Part shown: positions 48,532-57,905 of the stretch, one piece after another
How the letters are laid out: every line of letters starts with the position of its first letter
How positions within the stretch are numbered: position 1 is the first letter of the stretch
From: Citrobacter sp. FP75
GTDB lineage: Bacteria; Pseudomonadota; Gammaproteobacteria; Enterobacterales; Enterobacteriaceae
DNA length: 64,000 bases
Reading direction: 5' to 3'
NCBI RefSeq assembly: GCF_018342065.1
Contig: NZ_JAFDOE010000007.1
Span: forward strand, 127,350-191,349
Translations under genes and position numbers: made by a program
The notes under the pieces: model-generated
What the model saw: only the letters and a program-made list of their open reading frames with translations
Databases searched by the model: none
What the model was told of the DNA's origin: nothing

Positions 48532-49495
48532 CAGGACGCTCCACCGCTCGATTCAGAACATGGACTAACCAGGAAGAGAGCGAGTTGCCCATAAACACCA
48601 GCACGGTACTGAACAGGACGATCCCCATCAGTAGCGGCACATCGCCACGCAATCCGGCATCGATGGTGGCCTGCCCCAGTCCGGGATACGCAAAGACTTT
48701 TTCAGCCAGCAATGCGCCACCGAACAGTTCGCCAAGCGAAGCGAACTGCAGGCACAGCGCCGGAGTGATGGCGTGGCGCAGGACCTGATGGCGCAGCAGC
48801 GACCACCCCCTGTCCCCCTGGGAACGGGCAAAACGGACGAATTCGCTTTTCATCACGCTGGCGATGCTTTCTCGGGTATGGAGCGTAATTTGCCCTAATC
48901 CCAATAAACTGAGGGCACATACCGGAAGAACCAGATGGCGCAGACGCTCAGTGAAGGTTGCCATATCGCCACTATTACCCGGTTCCCACGCACAGCAGAC
49001 GGGGAGCAACGGCCAGCGTACCGCAAACACGGCCAGCAGCAGCATACCAATCCAGAAGGTCGGCAATGATGAGAGCAGATAGCTGAGGCGGCAGATCATT
49101 TTATCCGGCCAGCGGTTCAGAAAGCGCCCGGCGACAAACCCCATTGCTGTGCCCAACAAACCCGACAATAACCATGCGCCACTCAGCAGCGCGAAAGAGG
49201 TAGCAAAACGCTCTTTGATCACGCTGGCGACCGGCGCATTAAACAGCATCGAATACCCGAGATCGCCCTGTAAGACGCGTGCAAACCAGTGCCCGAAACG
49301 TTCCCACAGCGGCTGATCCAACCCCCAGCGTGCGGCGATACGCGCATACTGTTCTGGCGGAACATGCAGAAGATCGTTACCAATATAGGCACGAATCGGA
49401 TCGACAGGCGAAAAGCTGAGCAGGATGAAGGTGCCAGCAGCAACCAGCACCAACAACACTACCAGCCGTACAAAATGTCCCACAACAGACTTCAT
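48521..49495 (-). CDS. NikB/DppB-type ABC transporter permease
   Basis: This is the first permease, about 324 residues with six helices; the DppB-type extracytoplasmic region DPIRAYIG and the loop GDLGYSMLFN are visible. I place the start at ATG 49495 because the stop of the binding-protein gene overlaps it as TGATG, which is a strong coupling signal. A longer start at 49516 is open but would overlap more. The family handles peptides, nickel and metal complexes. Confidence 0.88.
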   Translation of the reverse strand: MKSVVGHFVRLVVLLVLVAAGTFILLSFSPVDPIRAYIGNDLLHVPPEQYARIAARWGLDQPLWERFGHWFARVLQGDLGYSMLFNAPVASVIKERFATSFALLSGAWLLSGLLGTAMGFVAGRFLNRWPDKMICRLSYLLSSLPTFWIGMLLLAVFAVRWPLLPVCCAWEPGNSGDMATFTERLRHLVLPVCALSLLGLGQITLHTRESIASVMKSEFVRFARSQGDRGWSLLRHQVLRHAITPALCLQFASLGELFGGALLAEKVFAYPGLGQATIDAGLRGDVPLLMGIVLFSTVLVFMGNSLSSWLVHVLNRAVERPDAL

Positions 49496-51081
49496 CAACG
49501 GCAGGTCCAGGTCCATTCATCAAGATTGTTGAGCAGAGACCAACTGCCGTGAATTTCCGGCGCGCCTTTACCCAGGTTAATGCACGGATTGGCCAGATAG
49601 GTGTGCTGTATATTCAGTAACCATGCCCACGCAGCATCGCCCTGGACACCTGCGCCCTGCTTACCATCCCATTCCACCTGTTGCCAGAAAGGCACCGCTT
49701 TTTGCCAGTCCGCAGCATCAACGGCTTGTTTCAGATGCTGTTCAACCACAGGATTGCTGTAATAGCCGGGGTTGTAATACTCAACGCCCGCAGCCTGCCC
49801 GCTGTAGTGATGGAAAAGCTCCATCGGATCTAAACTTCCCCAGCCAAACAGCGTGGGGTTCGCATGCATATGCCGCTCAACGGTTTCCCAGCTTCCGGAT
49901 TGCAGTGATACCGCAATGCCTACAGGCTCAAGCATCGCACGCACAGCTTCGGCTAAATCCCGACGCGTACTGTCGCCGCTCGCATACCATAACGTCAGGC
50001 GGGCTTCTTTGCCGTCTTTTACACGCACGCCATCCGGGCCGACTTTCCAGCCAGCCTGTTCCAGAATGGTACGTGCTTTTTCAGCGTCGCCATCTTTAAA
50101 TGCAACCGATGGCCCCTGCCACGGCAACCCCTGAACCGCGCTGTACGCCGGGATAGCGTGACCTTCCATAACCTGCTCAGCAAGCTGCTTACGGTCGATG
50201 GCATAGTTGATGGCTCGTCTGATGGCGACATCGGCCGTAATATCGTTACCTACCGGATAACCGTTAGCATCTTTCTTGCCTGCCGGCACCATCGGGAAGA
50301 CAATCCCTCGGTTCTCTACGCTGTTGCGAACCCACAGCTTCAAATTGCTTTGCTGAGGAGCAACGGCCATTGACGGCGCAATACGTACCAGACCCAGTTG
50401 CCCACTGCGTGCGGCTGCATACGCGTTATCTTCGTCCAGGAAGACAAATACCAGCCGGTTAAAATCATTTTTCTTACCGGCATACCAGGGGTTAGCTTCT
50501 ACGATCAACTGCTGACCCGGTTGAAAACTCACCAACCGATAAGGACCAGCGCCAATCGGATTTCTGGCAAATGTTTTTTCATCGTATTGTTTTGCCGGAA
50601 CAATGCCTAACGAGCCCAGCACATTCACAAACGTACTCTGCGGACTGCGTAGCGTTATTTCTACCGTACGATTGTCTTTCTGGCGGGCATGGATGAAATT
50701 CCCCATGTCGATTTTCCCACCACTTGTCGCGGCTTTGTTGAAGGTGAACACCACATCTTCAGCCGTGAGCGGGGATCCATCGGAGAATTTAAGATCGGGT
50801 TTTAACGTTAACGTCCAGGTTTTACCATCTGCATTGGTCGCCACCTTTTCCGTCAACAGGTTTCCCCAACTCATATCCGCATTTTGCTTTAATAAAGGCG
50901 CATGCAGTAGCAGATAGCTGCCGTGACTCCAGCCCAGCATCGGGTCAAACCCTTCCGTGGGTTCTGGCCCAATAGCCAGTTTTAACGTCTGCCCTTGTGC
51001 CGCAGGTTGTGCAGCCAAAAGGGAGGAAGAAAATGCCAGTGTCAATGCACACGTCAGCCGTGCCAGCTTGCCTTTAATCAT
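49495..51081 (-). CDS. Periplasmic substrate-binding protein, Nik/Dpp family (SBP_bac_5)
   Basis: This 528-residue protein leads the five-gene importer. A signal peptide (ends SSSLLAAQPAA) is followed by a family 5 binding fold with conserved LTAEDVVFTFN and NPIGAGPYRLVSF. Its length is close to NikA (524 residues). I cannot tell from sequence whether it binds nickel, a nickel chelate or a peptide. The exact NikR-type operator 120 bases upstream is the main reason to propose nickel. The operon reads binding protein, two permeases, two ATPases. Confidence 0.9.
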   Translation of the reverse strand: MIKGKLARLTCALTLAFSSSLLAAQPAAQGQTLKLAIGPEPTEGFDPMLGWSHGSYLLLHAPLLKQNADMSWGNLLTEKVATNADGKTWTLTLKPDLKFSDGSPLTAEDVVFTFNKAATSGGKIDMGNFIHARQKDNRTVEITLRSPQSTFVNVLGSLGIVPAKQYDEKTFARNPIGAGPYRLVSFQPGQQLIVEANPWYAGKKNDFNRLVFVFLDEDNAYAAARSGQLGLVRIAPSMAVAPQQSNLKLWVRNSVENRGIVFPMVPAGKKDANGYPVGNDITADVAIRRAINYAIDRKQLAEQVMEGHAIPAYSAVQGLPWQGPSVAFKDGDAEKARTILEQAGWKVGPDGVRVKDGKEARLTLWYASGDSTRRDLAEAVRAMLEPVGIAVSLQSGSWETVERHMHANPTLFGWGSLDPMELFHHYSGQAAGVEYYNPGYYSNPVVEQHLKQAVDAADWQKAVPFWQQVEWDGKQGAGVQGDAAWAWLLNIQHTYLANPCINLGKGAPEIHGSWSLLNNLDEWTWTCR

Positions 51082-51200
51082 TATGTTATCCAGATTTGCA
51101 TTATTTTATGCCGTTCAACGATTGATTGCCGTTAAACGGTCTCCGGGGAAAGTGATTATGGCGGACAGAAATGGTGAAAAAAATGATGCGGCTCAGAAAA

Positions 51201-51228
51201 GTATGATGATTTCATAAAATTATCATAC
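51201..51228 (-). promoter_or_regulatory. NikR-type operator
   Basis: GTATGA, exactly 16 bases, then TCATAC: this is the full E. coli NikR operator pattern. The symmetry extends to 11 bases per arm (AAAAGTATGAT and ATCATACTTTT, 51197-51232). It lies 120 bases before the binding-protein gene and about 280 bases before the divergent receptor gene. Nickel-loaded NikR would be expected to repress the importer. Confidence 0.85.
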
Positions 51229-51252
51229 TTTTTTCTGATACTCCGTTATGAG

Positions 51253-51268
51253 TACGATTTGAATCGTA
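51253..51268. promoter_or_regulatory. 16-base palindrome of unknown role
   Basis: TACGATT-TG-AATCGTA is perfectly symmetric and lies 25 bases beside the NikR operator. It matches no operator I know. It could be bound by a second regulator of the locus. Confidence 0.4.
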
Positions 51269-51382
51269 GAGAATTGCTTAAACCGTAGCCATTTGTTCAA
51301 TGACATATTCATCCCAGCCTAACAATTGCCAATGCAGACTATTGGTCTTCCTGCCATTTCCTTATCTGAAATTTATGACAAT

Positions 51383-51413
51383 TTATGTATATTTATTAAA
51401 GAAATACACATAA
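51383..51413. promoter_or_regulatory. Imperfect 12-base inverted repeat before the receptor gene
   Basis: TTATGTATATTT and AAATACACATAA pair with one mismatch around a 7-base spacer. A further TTATGT at 51423 continues the pattern. Role unknown; possible operator overlapping the receptor promoter. Confidence 0.35.
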
Positions 51414-51438
51414 AGTGACAAGTTATGTAAATTTGTAA

Positions 51439-51459
51439 TGATAATTATTTGTATTATCA
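51439..51459 (+). promoter_or_regulatory. Fur box upstream of the TonB-dependent receptor
   Basis: The 21-base stretch begins TGATAAT and ends ATTATCA and agrees with the overlapping-heptamer Fur consensus at about 16 of 21 positions. The symmetry extends to AATGATAAT and ATTATCATT. It lies 53 bases before the receptor ATG, so iron-loaded Fur should repress that gene. Confidence 0.75.
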
Positions 51460-51511
51460 TTTCCATCAATTATCTTACTGCCTTTGAATTTTTAACAAAG
51501 GAAGTTTGACT

Positions 51512-53599
51512 ATGCGTTTAAAACCTGTTGCCTCTGTCGTTCTGTCCTGTCTTGGATTCAGCTGTACTTATGCTTTCGCCGACGACGTGATGGTCGTGAC
51601 CGCTTCTGGTTACGAAAAAAAGATCACCAACGCCGCCGCCAGCGTTTCTGTTATTTCTCAACAAGAATTACAAACCAATAAATATAATGACCTGGGTGAA
51701 GCCCTGCGCTCTGTAGAAGGGGTGGATGTTGAAAGCAGCACCGGTAAAACCGGCGGTCTGGAGGTCAGCATTCGCGGCATGCCCGCCAGCTATACCCTGA
51801 TTCTGATAGACGGTATTCGTCAAAATGGCAGCAGTGACGTGACGCCAAACGGCTTCTCTGCAATGAACACCAGCTTTATGCCTCCTCTGGCAGCCATCGA
51901 TCATATTGAAGTGATTCGCGGCCCCATGTCGACGCTATACGGTTCTGATGCTATCGGCGGTGTCGTTAACATCATAACCAAAAGAAGTACGGACAAATGG
52001 AGCACGTCCATCAATACCGGTGTTAACCTACAAGAAAGCAATAAATGGGGTAACAGCACGGTTGCCAATTTTTGGTCAAGCGGTCCTTTAATCGCCGGCG
52101 TGCTGGACATGCAGGTGCGCGGAAGCACCACACAGCGACAAGGTTCCAGCGTCACCTCCCTGAGCGATACCACGTCGACGCGCGTGCCTTATCCAACGGA
52201 ATCAGAAAACTACAACATCGGTACCCGTCTGGACTGGAAAACCGGTGAAAGTAATACGCTCTGGCTGGATCTCGACTCCGCAAGACAGCGCTACGATAAT
52301 GGCGACGGGCAACTTGGTAACCTGACCGGGGGATACGATAAAACCCTGCGCTATGAGCGCAACAAGGTCACGCTGGGTCACGATACCGCATTAACATTCG
52401 GCACCTGGAAATCATCCGTGGGCTGGAATGAAACCGAGAACAAAGGCCGCCAGTTGGTCTCCTCTGCCCTTACGCCTGAAAATGCAGGCCGGGCCGGTGA
52501 CGCTCGTGAACTGAAAAATACCAACGTCATTCTGGACTCGATACTGCTGACGCCATTGGGCGATTCACATCTGCTTACCCTCGGCGGAGAATACTGGGAT
52601 GCCCGCATGAAGGACGGCGTGGTGCTGGCCAATACCGGCGAAACATTCCACCAGAAAACATGGGCGACCTACGCGGAAGATGAATGGCACATTCTCGATT
52701 CGCTGACATTAACCGCAGGTACACGCTACGAGCATAATGATGTCTTTGGCGGACACCTCAGCCCACGAGCCTACATGGTCTGGGACGTCTCCGAAGAGTG
52801 GACCCTGAAAGGCGGCGTTACAACCGGATACAAAGCCCCGTCACTTAGCCAGTTACACAACGGCATCAGCGGCGTTACCGCCCAGGGAACCGTCAATACG
52901 GTCGGCAACCCTGATCTTAAGCCAGAAGAAAGCACCAGCTATGAAACCGGGCTGTACTATGAGAACGATGCAGGGCTGAACGCCAACGTTACCGGCTTTT
53001 ATACCGAATACAAAAATAAAATTGTCTCGTACTCTATCGATGATAATACCAACAGCTATACCAACAGCGGCAAGGCAAGAACGGACGGTGTTGAATTCGC
53101 CAGTACCTTCCCTCTTTGGTCCGACGTACTGAGTTTGTCGCTCAACTACACCTACACGCAGAGCAAGCAAAAGGATGGTGAGAACAAAGGCGCACCGTTG
53201 AGCTACACCCCCAAACATATGGCTAACGCCCGTTTGAACTGGCAGGCAACCGAAGATATGAACGCCTGGCTGAGCGCACGCTATCGTGGTAAAGCCCCAC
53301 GCTTTACCGAAAATTATGACAATCTCAGTGCAGTACAAAAGGCGGTGTATGATGATAAAGGGGCAAATTTAAAAGCCTGGACCGTTCTGGATATGGGAAT
53401 GTCCTATAAATTGACCAAAGAACTGACGTTGAATACAGCCGTGAATAACGTCCTGGATAAAGACTTTAGCGACGTCACCCTGTATCAGGTAGGCCGCAGC
53501 AGCACCTACGCGGGTGACTATTACCAGACAGCTCAATCTACGACCGGATACGTTAACCCGGGTCGCAACTACTGGGTTTCGTTAAACTACCAGTTCTAA
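51512..53599 (+). CDS. TonB-dependent outer-membrane receptor, CirA/IrgA-like
   Basis: This 695-residue receptor has a signal peptide (ends TYAFA), a TonB box right after it (DDVMVVTAS), a plug domain (RGMPASYTLILIDG, then VIRGPMSTLYGSDAIGGVVN) and a 22-strand barrel ending NYQF. It resembles catecholate-siderophore receptors of the CirA/IrgA group. ATG 51512 has AAAGGAAG upstream. A Fur-like box points to iron control, yet it is divergent from a NikR-linked importer, so it could bring in a metal-chelate used by that system. The ligand cannot be read from the sequence. Confidence 0.92.
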   Translation: MRLKPVASVVLSCLGFSCTYAFADDVMVVTASGYEKKITNAAASVSVISQQELQTNKYNDLGEALRSVEGVDVESSTGKTGGLEVSIRGMPASYTLILIDGIRQNGSSDVTPNGFSAMNTSFMPPLAAIDHIEVIRGPMSTLYGSDAIGGVVNIITKRSTDKWSTSINTGVNLQESNKWGNSTVANFWSSGPLIAGVLDMQVRGSTTQRQGSSVTSLSDTTSTRVPYPTESENYNIGTRLDWKTGESNTLWLDLDSARQRYDNGDGQLGNLTGGYDKTLRYERNKVTLGHDTALTFGTWKSSVGWNETENKGRQLVSSALTPENAGRAGDARELKNTNVILDSILLTPLGDSHLLTLGGEYWDARMKDGVVLANTGETFHQKTWATYAEDEWHILDSLTLTAGTRYEHNDVFGGHLSPRAYMVWDVSEEWTLKGGVTTGYKAPSLSQLHNGISGVTAQGTVNTVGNPDLKPEESTSYETGLYYENDAGLNANVTGFYTEYKNKIVSYSIDDNTNSYTNSGKARTDGVEFASTFPLWSDVLSLSLNYTYTQSKQKDGENKGAPLSYTPKHMANARLNWQATEDMNAWLSARYRGKAPRFTENYDNLSAVQKAVYDDKGANLKAWTVLDMGMSYKLTKELTLNTAVNNVLDKDFSDVTLYQVGRSSTYAGDYYQTAQSTTGYVNPGRNYWVSLNYQF

Positions 53600-53913
53600 T
53601 TGGCTTCACGTTTACCGGTCGGGCTATTATACGCCCGGCCTCTTCCTGATATTGCCATAACACTCGCTGTAGAAATACATAAGGCACAGAAACATTCATT
53701 ATTGGCTGACAGCAATGTTGATATTAATAAAATGCTGGCATTCTGCAAAATCAGCTTACAAAACGCCTACAAACATCGCATTAACTTATTACAAAAATAA
53801 ATATTCACTAAACAACCAGCATTACTCACCCAGTATTAATTACTGGTCGGATATGCCCCACGGGCAATAAATAGGAATATTAATCCCCTTACTATCAAAC
53901 CCAAACGGTTAAA
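53600..53913. other. AT-rich intergenic region after the receptor
   Basis: A hairpin at 53617-53640 (GGTCGGGC and GCCCGGCC, loop TATTATAC) is the likely receptor terminator, although it has no T-run. The rest is AT-rich with no convincing gene; a 66-codon frame starting at 53600 reads through the hairpin and lacks a ribosome-binding site. The promoter of the Bor-like gene should be in the last 100 bases. Confidence 0.5.
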
Positions 53914-54204
53914 ATGAAAAAATTAATGATTGCCTTTATTGCTGCCACAGCAATATCAGGCTGTGCACAGCAAACCTTTAAAATTAATAATGGCATTGCT
54001 GTAAAACCTACGAATGAAACCAAACAAACATTTTTTGTACACGGAATCGGTCAATCGCAAACTATCGATGCTGCGCTTGTTTGTGGCGGTGCAGATAAAG
54101 TCATTCGTACCGAAGTACAGGAATCAGGCATGGATGTTTTCTTGCGTATTATAACGATTGGTATCTACACCCCCCGAGAAGCCAGAGTCTACTGCGCGAA
54201 ATGA
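53914..54204 (+). CDS. Bor/Iss-like lipoprotein
   Basis: This 96-residue lipoprotein is clearly related to the lambda Bor and plasmid Iss proteins, which raise serum resistance. The lipobox is AISGC (Cys17), and the shared motifs are CAQQTFKI, FFVHGIGQSQTIDAA and IGIYTPREARVYC. Bor genes usually sit on lambdoid prophages or virulence plasmids, so this points to past phage input, although no other phage gene is adjacent. Confidence 0.88.
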   Translation: MKKLMIAFIAATAISGCAQQTFKINNGIAVKPTNETKQTFFVHGIGQSQTIDAALVCGGADKVIRTEVQESGMDVFLRIITIGIYTPREARVYCAK

Positions 54205-54361
54205 TCTACTCCGCAGGTGTTCTGTGAACGCCTGCTGGTTTTTATTGACCACTACAAAAATAACGCTATAGCCATAGCTATTTCCAACTCTGTCTACCAT
54301 TATTTCTGTATAAGGCGACCTGGCCAGGAAATTCCCACTCTTTTCGCCACAGGACAAAATC

Positions 54362-55885
54362 ATGCGCAGTACACTTCTTCCAATAATCGTTGCTGTGTGC
54401 CTTTCTCTTGCCGGCGTTTCTATTCTGAGCCTACAGCTATGGTATTCATCAAACGCCGACAGCCTTGCTGGGGCTAAGTATGCAGAAAAAAATATAAATC
54501 GGATCCTCGATGAAGCTTCACTGGCAACCCGAACCGCTATGGATATCGTGATTGAGGGATGCAATCTGGAAGAACAATATCAGCTCGGTACTGAAGCTGC
54601 TCTGAAGCCTCATTTGCGAACTATTATCATAATCAAGAGAGGCACGGTATGGTGTTCATCGCTGCCAGGTAATCGCGTGTTGTTAAACCACGTTCCCAGT
54701 ATGTCTGATACAAACCTACTCCTTGTGCCTGCAAAAGACTCCGCCAATGAACTACCGTTACTGTTATACCAGACAAATTTTGTGGCAAGCCGCATTTTAG
54801 TCACCATTAGCGATCAGCACATTCGGGATGCATTGAATGTTCCATTGAAAGGAGTAACTTATTCTTTACAAGTCGGTGAGAGTGTCATCGGTACGTCTGG
54901 TGATGTGACGACAATAAACGCCAGCAGACAACTTGCCGGGCGGATCGAGTCTACGAAATATCGTTACAGTATAATCTACAATCAGCCACCGTTATTTAGT
55001 CTAGCCAGAATTGTCACTAAAGGTTCGGGCATACTGATTTTCATCCTGCTAATATCCTGTGTAACTGCCTACTTTCTTGATATTTATTTCAAAAAAAATG
55101 ACACACCTGAAGAAACTCTGCGTAGAGCAATTATAGCTGGCGAAATCGTTCCATTTTACCAAATGATTGTAAATGGCAGAGACGGGACACTACGTGGCGT
55201 TGAAGTATTGGCAAGATGGAAGCACCCGAGGGCAGGATATATCTCCCCCGCATCCTTTATTCCTGTTGCCGAGAAGTCGGGTCTTATCATACCGCTAACC
55301 CAGAGCCTGATGATGCAAGTTGTTAAAAATATGAATACCATTTCCAGCAAGTTACCGGAAGGATTTCATATTGGGATTAACTATAGCGCATCCCATATCA
55401 TCTCTCCCACATTCGTGGAAGAATGTCTGAAATACAGAGATAGTTTCAACCGCAGTGATTTACATTTAGTCATCGAAGTCACCGAACGAGAACCCTTACA
55501 TGTCGATGAGAATCTTGTCCGGAGACTAAATACACTGCATGAGAACGGCTTTGTTATAGCGCTTGATGATTTTGGCACAGGCTATTCGGGGCTTTCTTAT
55601 CTTCATGATTTACACATCGATTATATTAAAATTGACCAGAGTTTTATCGGCCGAGTCAATGCAGATCCTGATTCAACCAGAATTTTAGATTGTGTGCTGG
55701 ATCTGGCCCGCAAACTATCTTTGAGCATTGTTGCAGAGGGTGTCGAAACGCAGGAGCAACTCGACTATCTGAACAAAAATAATATCACGTTACTACAGGG
55801 ATACTATTTCTATAAGCCTGTCACTTTCACAGAGCTGATAATGATTCTGTTGTCCAAACCCAGAGTAAAAGTTGTCGTTGGGTGA
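54362..55885 (+). CDS. CSS-motif EAL-domain c-di-GMP phosphodiesterase
   Basis: This 507-residue protein is of the PdeB/C/D/G/N type: membrane helix (residues 4-26), periplasmic CSS domain with the motif WCSSLPG (C98-S100) that senses redox state through cysteines, second helix (about 222-244), then a cytoplasmic EAL domain. The signature is EVLARW in place of EALVRW. Other catalytic motifs are present (IEVTERE, ALDDFGTGYSG, IKIDQSFI, AEGVETQEQ). It should degrade c-di-GMP. It is convergent with the GGDEF-EAL gene 75 bases downstream. Confidence 0.9.
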   Translation: MRSTLLPIIVAVCLSLAGVSILSLQLWYSSNADSLAGAKYAEKNINRILDEASLATRTAMDIVIEGCNLEEQYQLGTEAALKPHLRTIIIIKRGTVWCSSLPGNRVLLNHVPSMSDTNLLLVPAKDSANELPLLLYQTNFVASRILVTISDQHIRDALNVPLKGVTYSLQVGESVIGTSGDVTTINASRQLAGRIESTKYRYSIIYNQPPLFSLARIVTKGSGILIFILLISCVTAYFLDIYFKKNDTPEETLRRAIIAGEIVPFYQMIVNGRDGTLRGVEVLARWKHPRAGYISPASFIPVAEKSGLIIPLTQSLMMQVVKNMNTISSKLPEGFHIGINYSASHIISPTFVEECLKYRDSFNRSDLHLVIEVTEREPLHVDENLVRRLNTLHENGFVIALDDFGTGYSGLSYLHDLHIDYIKIDQSFIGRVNADPDSTRILDCVLDLARKLSLSIVAEGVETQEQLDYLNKNNITLLQGYYFYKPVTFTELIMILLSKPRVKVVVG

Positions 55886-55959
55886 ACACGCTACGACGAT
55901 TTGTAGTGGTCAACTAAAACTGCTGCCCTGAATCCACGGGCAGAAGGATTGTTCGCAAT

Positions 55960-57888
55960 TTAACCGTTTCTGATTTCCCCATCGACACAAGGCTGAGGTT
56001 TACCAAACAGATATCCTTGTGCGAAATCGCAGCCCAGTGCCCGAAGACTTTCCAGCTGTTCCTGCGTTTCAACACCTTCTGCAACAGCCTTCATATTGAG
56101 GGATTTCGCCATGCCAGTGATGAGTTTGATGATATTAAGAGCGTCTTCCTGTGTAGATATTGAATGTACAAAGGACTTGTCTATTTTTATTTTATCAAAG
56201 GCAAGTCTACTCAGTCGCGAAAGAGAAGAGTATCCAGTACCAAAATCATCGATGGAGATTTTCACACCCAGGGCTCTGAGCTTATTAAGTGTATTCATCG
56301 GCGTAGTGCTCTCAGTAAAGAGAGAGGATTCAGTCACTTCCAGCTCAAGACGGTCAGGCGGAAGTTCTGTTTCTTTCAGAATGGACAACACTATCCCCGC
56401 AAAGGCTTTGCTGCTTAGCTGGACAGGAGAGACATTTACTGAAATTTTAGCCGGAACAGCCCAGGAGGCCGCTTCCCTGCAGGCAATTTCAAGCACAGAT
56501 TTCCCCATCTCGTTAATCATTCCTGTTTTTTCAGCAACAGGAATAAAACTATCCGGCGACAGGAGGCCCTTGAGAGGATGTATCCAACGAATAAGAGCCT
56601 CATAGCTGTAAATTTCCTGGCTAAAAGAATCTACAATGGGCTGATAATAAACAACGAATTCTTTATTCACTAATGCCATTGCCATATCATGTTCAAGGGT
56701 TCGGCTTTCTTGCAGCTTTTCTAACATTCGTTGCCGGAAGACTTTTATCTTACCTGAGCCTTCATTTTTGGCTTCATAAAGTGCCAGATCGGCAAATTTA
56801 TAAAGATAGTCGGAGCGGCGTTCAGTTTCTGAGATAACAATGCCGACACAGGTAGTGATATTTACAATCGTATTATAAATAGTGTAGGGCTGGTTGATAA
56901 ATTCACATATTTTTTGAGCTCGTGAAACAGCACGCCCCTCAGTCAGGCCGCTCGAGATAAACGCAAACTCATCCCCACCTAAGCGATAAAGGGTATCTGA
57001 GGCAAGGCTCATCGAAATCAGGCGGTGGGAGATCTGGCGTAATAACATATCACCGGCATCATGACCATACGTATCATTTACCTCCTTGAATCGGTCTAAA
57101 TCAAACAACATCACAGTCACAGAATTGTTATTCTTTTCAGCCACTTCGATTGTTTTATTTAAACTTCCCCAGAAAAAATGGCGATTATTCATCTCAGTAA
57201 GAGAGTCATGGTAGACGTCATATTCCAGCTTTGCATTCTGGATTTGCAGTTTTTCTTTAGAATTCTGCAGTTCTTCAGCAAGGCTCTTAACCTGAAGATG
57301 CCCTCTCAGAATGTTTCTGTTCTGATAGATTATCAGCACGCCCAGAATCGCACTCAATATTATCAGCAGTACAGACGTCGCCGAATAAATATAGTACAGA
57401 GTTTGAATTTTGAGGTTGGCATTATTAATCGAGTTAACATCTTTGTTTAACGCACCGGATGAAAAACGGCCTAACGGCGCATCCAACTCATGCATTACTT
57501 TCAGATATGTCTGGAGTTCTGAGCGGTTCATTTTCTCGAGATTAACATCCAGATAATTAAGGGTGTTTTCAAGTTTTACCGCCAACTCACGATGCATTTT
57601 ATTACCTTCTATATAGTGCCCCAAATCACCTTCTTTTATCAAATCACTCTGGCTGAGCATAATATCGAGACGCAGGCGTACGTCATCGAGCTTAATCGTA
57701 TTATCGATGGTGTAAAGACCAAGCCATGATTCGAATCGGTAATACTCTGATACCATTTGTGCGGCAGACCATGAATCGGTGTATTGCGTCAACTTCTGTA
57801 ACTCTTGTTGCCTTTCATGCACAAGGAAAGATATATACCCGGTAGATATGAAAAGGAAAAATATGATGCCAGCCAGTATTCTGTTCAT
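55960..57888 (-). CDS. Membrane GGDEF-EAL dual-domain protein
   Basis: This 642-residue protein has helices at about residues 5-24 and 168-190 enclosing a periplasmic alpha-helical sensor, a coiled coil (about 195-225), then GGDEF (RLGGDEF intact) and EAL (YEALIRW intact, DDFGTGYSS, KIDKSF, AEGVETQEQ). Both active sites look competent, so it could make or degrade c-di-GMP. It begins 17 bases after the periplasmic molybdopterin-type gene, suggesting a sensor-output pair. Confidence 0.9.
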   Translation of the reverse strand: MNRILAGIIFFLFISTGYISFLVHERQQELQKLTQYTDSWSAAQMVSEYYRFESWLGLYTIDNTIKLDDVRLRLDIMLSQSDLIKEGDLGHYIEGNKMHRELAVKLENTLNYLDVNLEKMNRSELQTYLKVMHELDAPLGRFSSGALNKDVNSINNANLKIQTLYYIYSATSVLLIILSAILGVLIIYQNRNILRGHLQVKSLAEELQNSKEKLQIQNAKLEYDVYHDSLTEMNNRHFFWGSLNKTIEVAEKNNNSVTVMLFDLDRFKEVNDTYGHDAGDMLLRQISHRLISMSLASDTLYRLGGDEFAFISSGLTEGRAVSRAQKICEFINQPYTIYNTIVNITTCVGIVISETERRSDYLYKFADLALYEAKNEGSGKIKVFRQRMLEKLQESRTLEHDMAMALVNKEFVVYYQPIVDSFSQEIYSYEALIRWIHPLKGLLSPDSFIPVAEKTGMINEMGKSVLEIACREAASWAVPAKISVNVSPVQLSSKAFAGIVLSILKETELPPDRLELEVTESSLFTESTTPMNTLNKLRALGVKISIDDFGTGYSSLSRLSRLAFDKIKIDKSFVHSISTQEDALNIIKLITGMAKSLNMKAVAEGVETQEQLESLRALGCDFAQGYLFGKPQPCVDGEIRNG

Positions 57889-57905
57889 GATATTCCTCTG
57901 AACGC

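Noticed and set aside
53600-53800. A 66-codon frame directly after the receptor stop
   Set aside because: It reads through the receptor hairpin, has no ribosome-binding site and shows no recognisable features.
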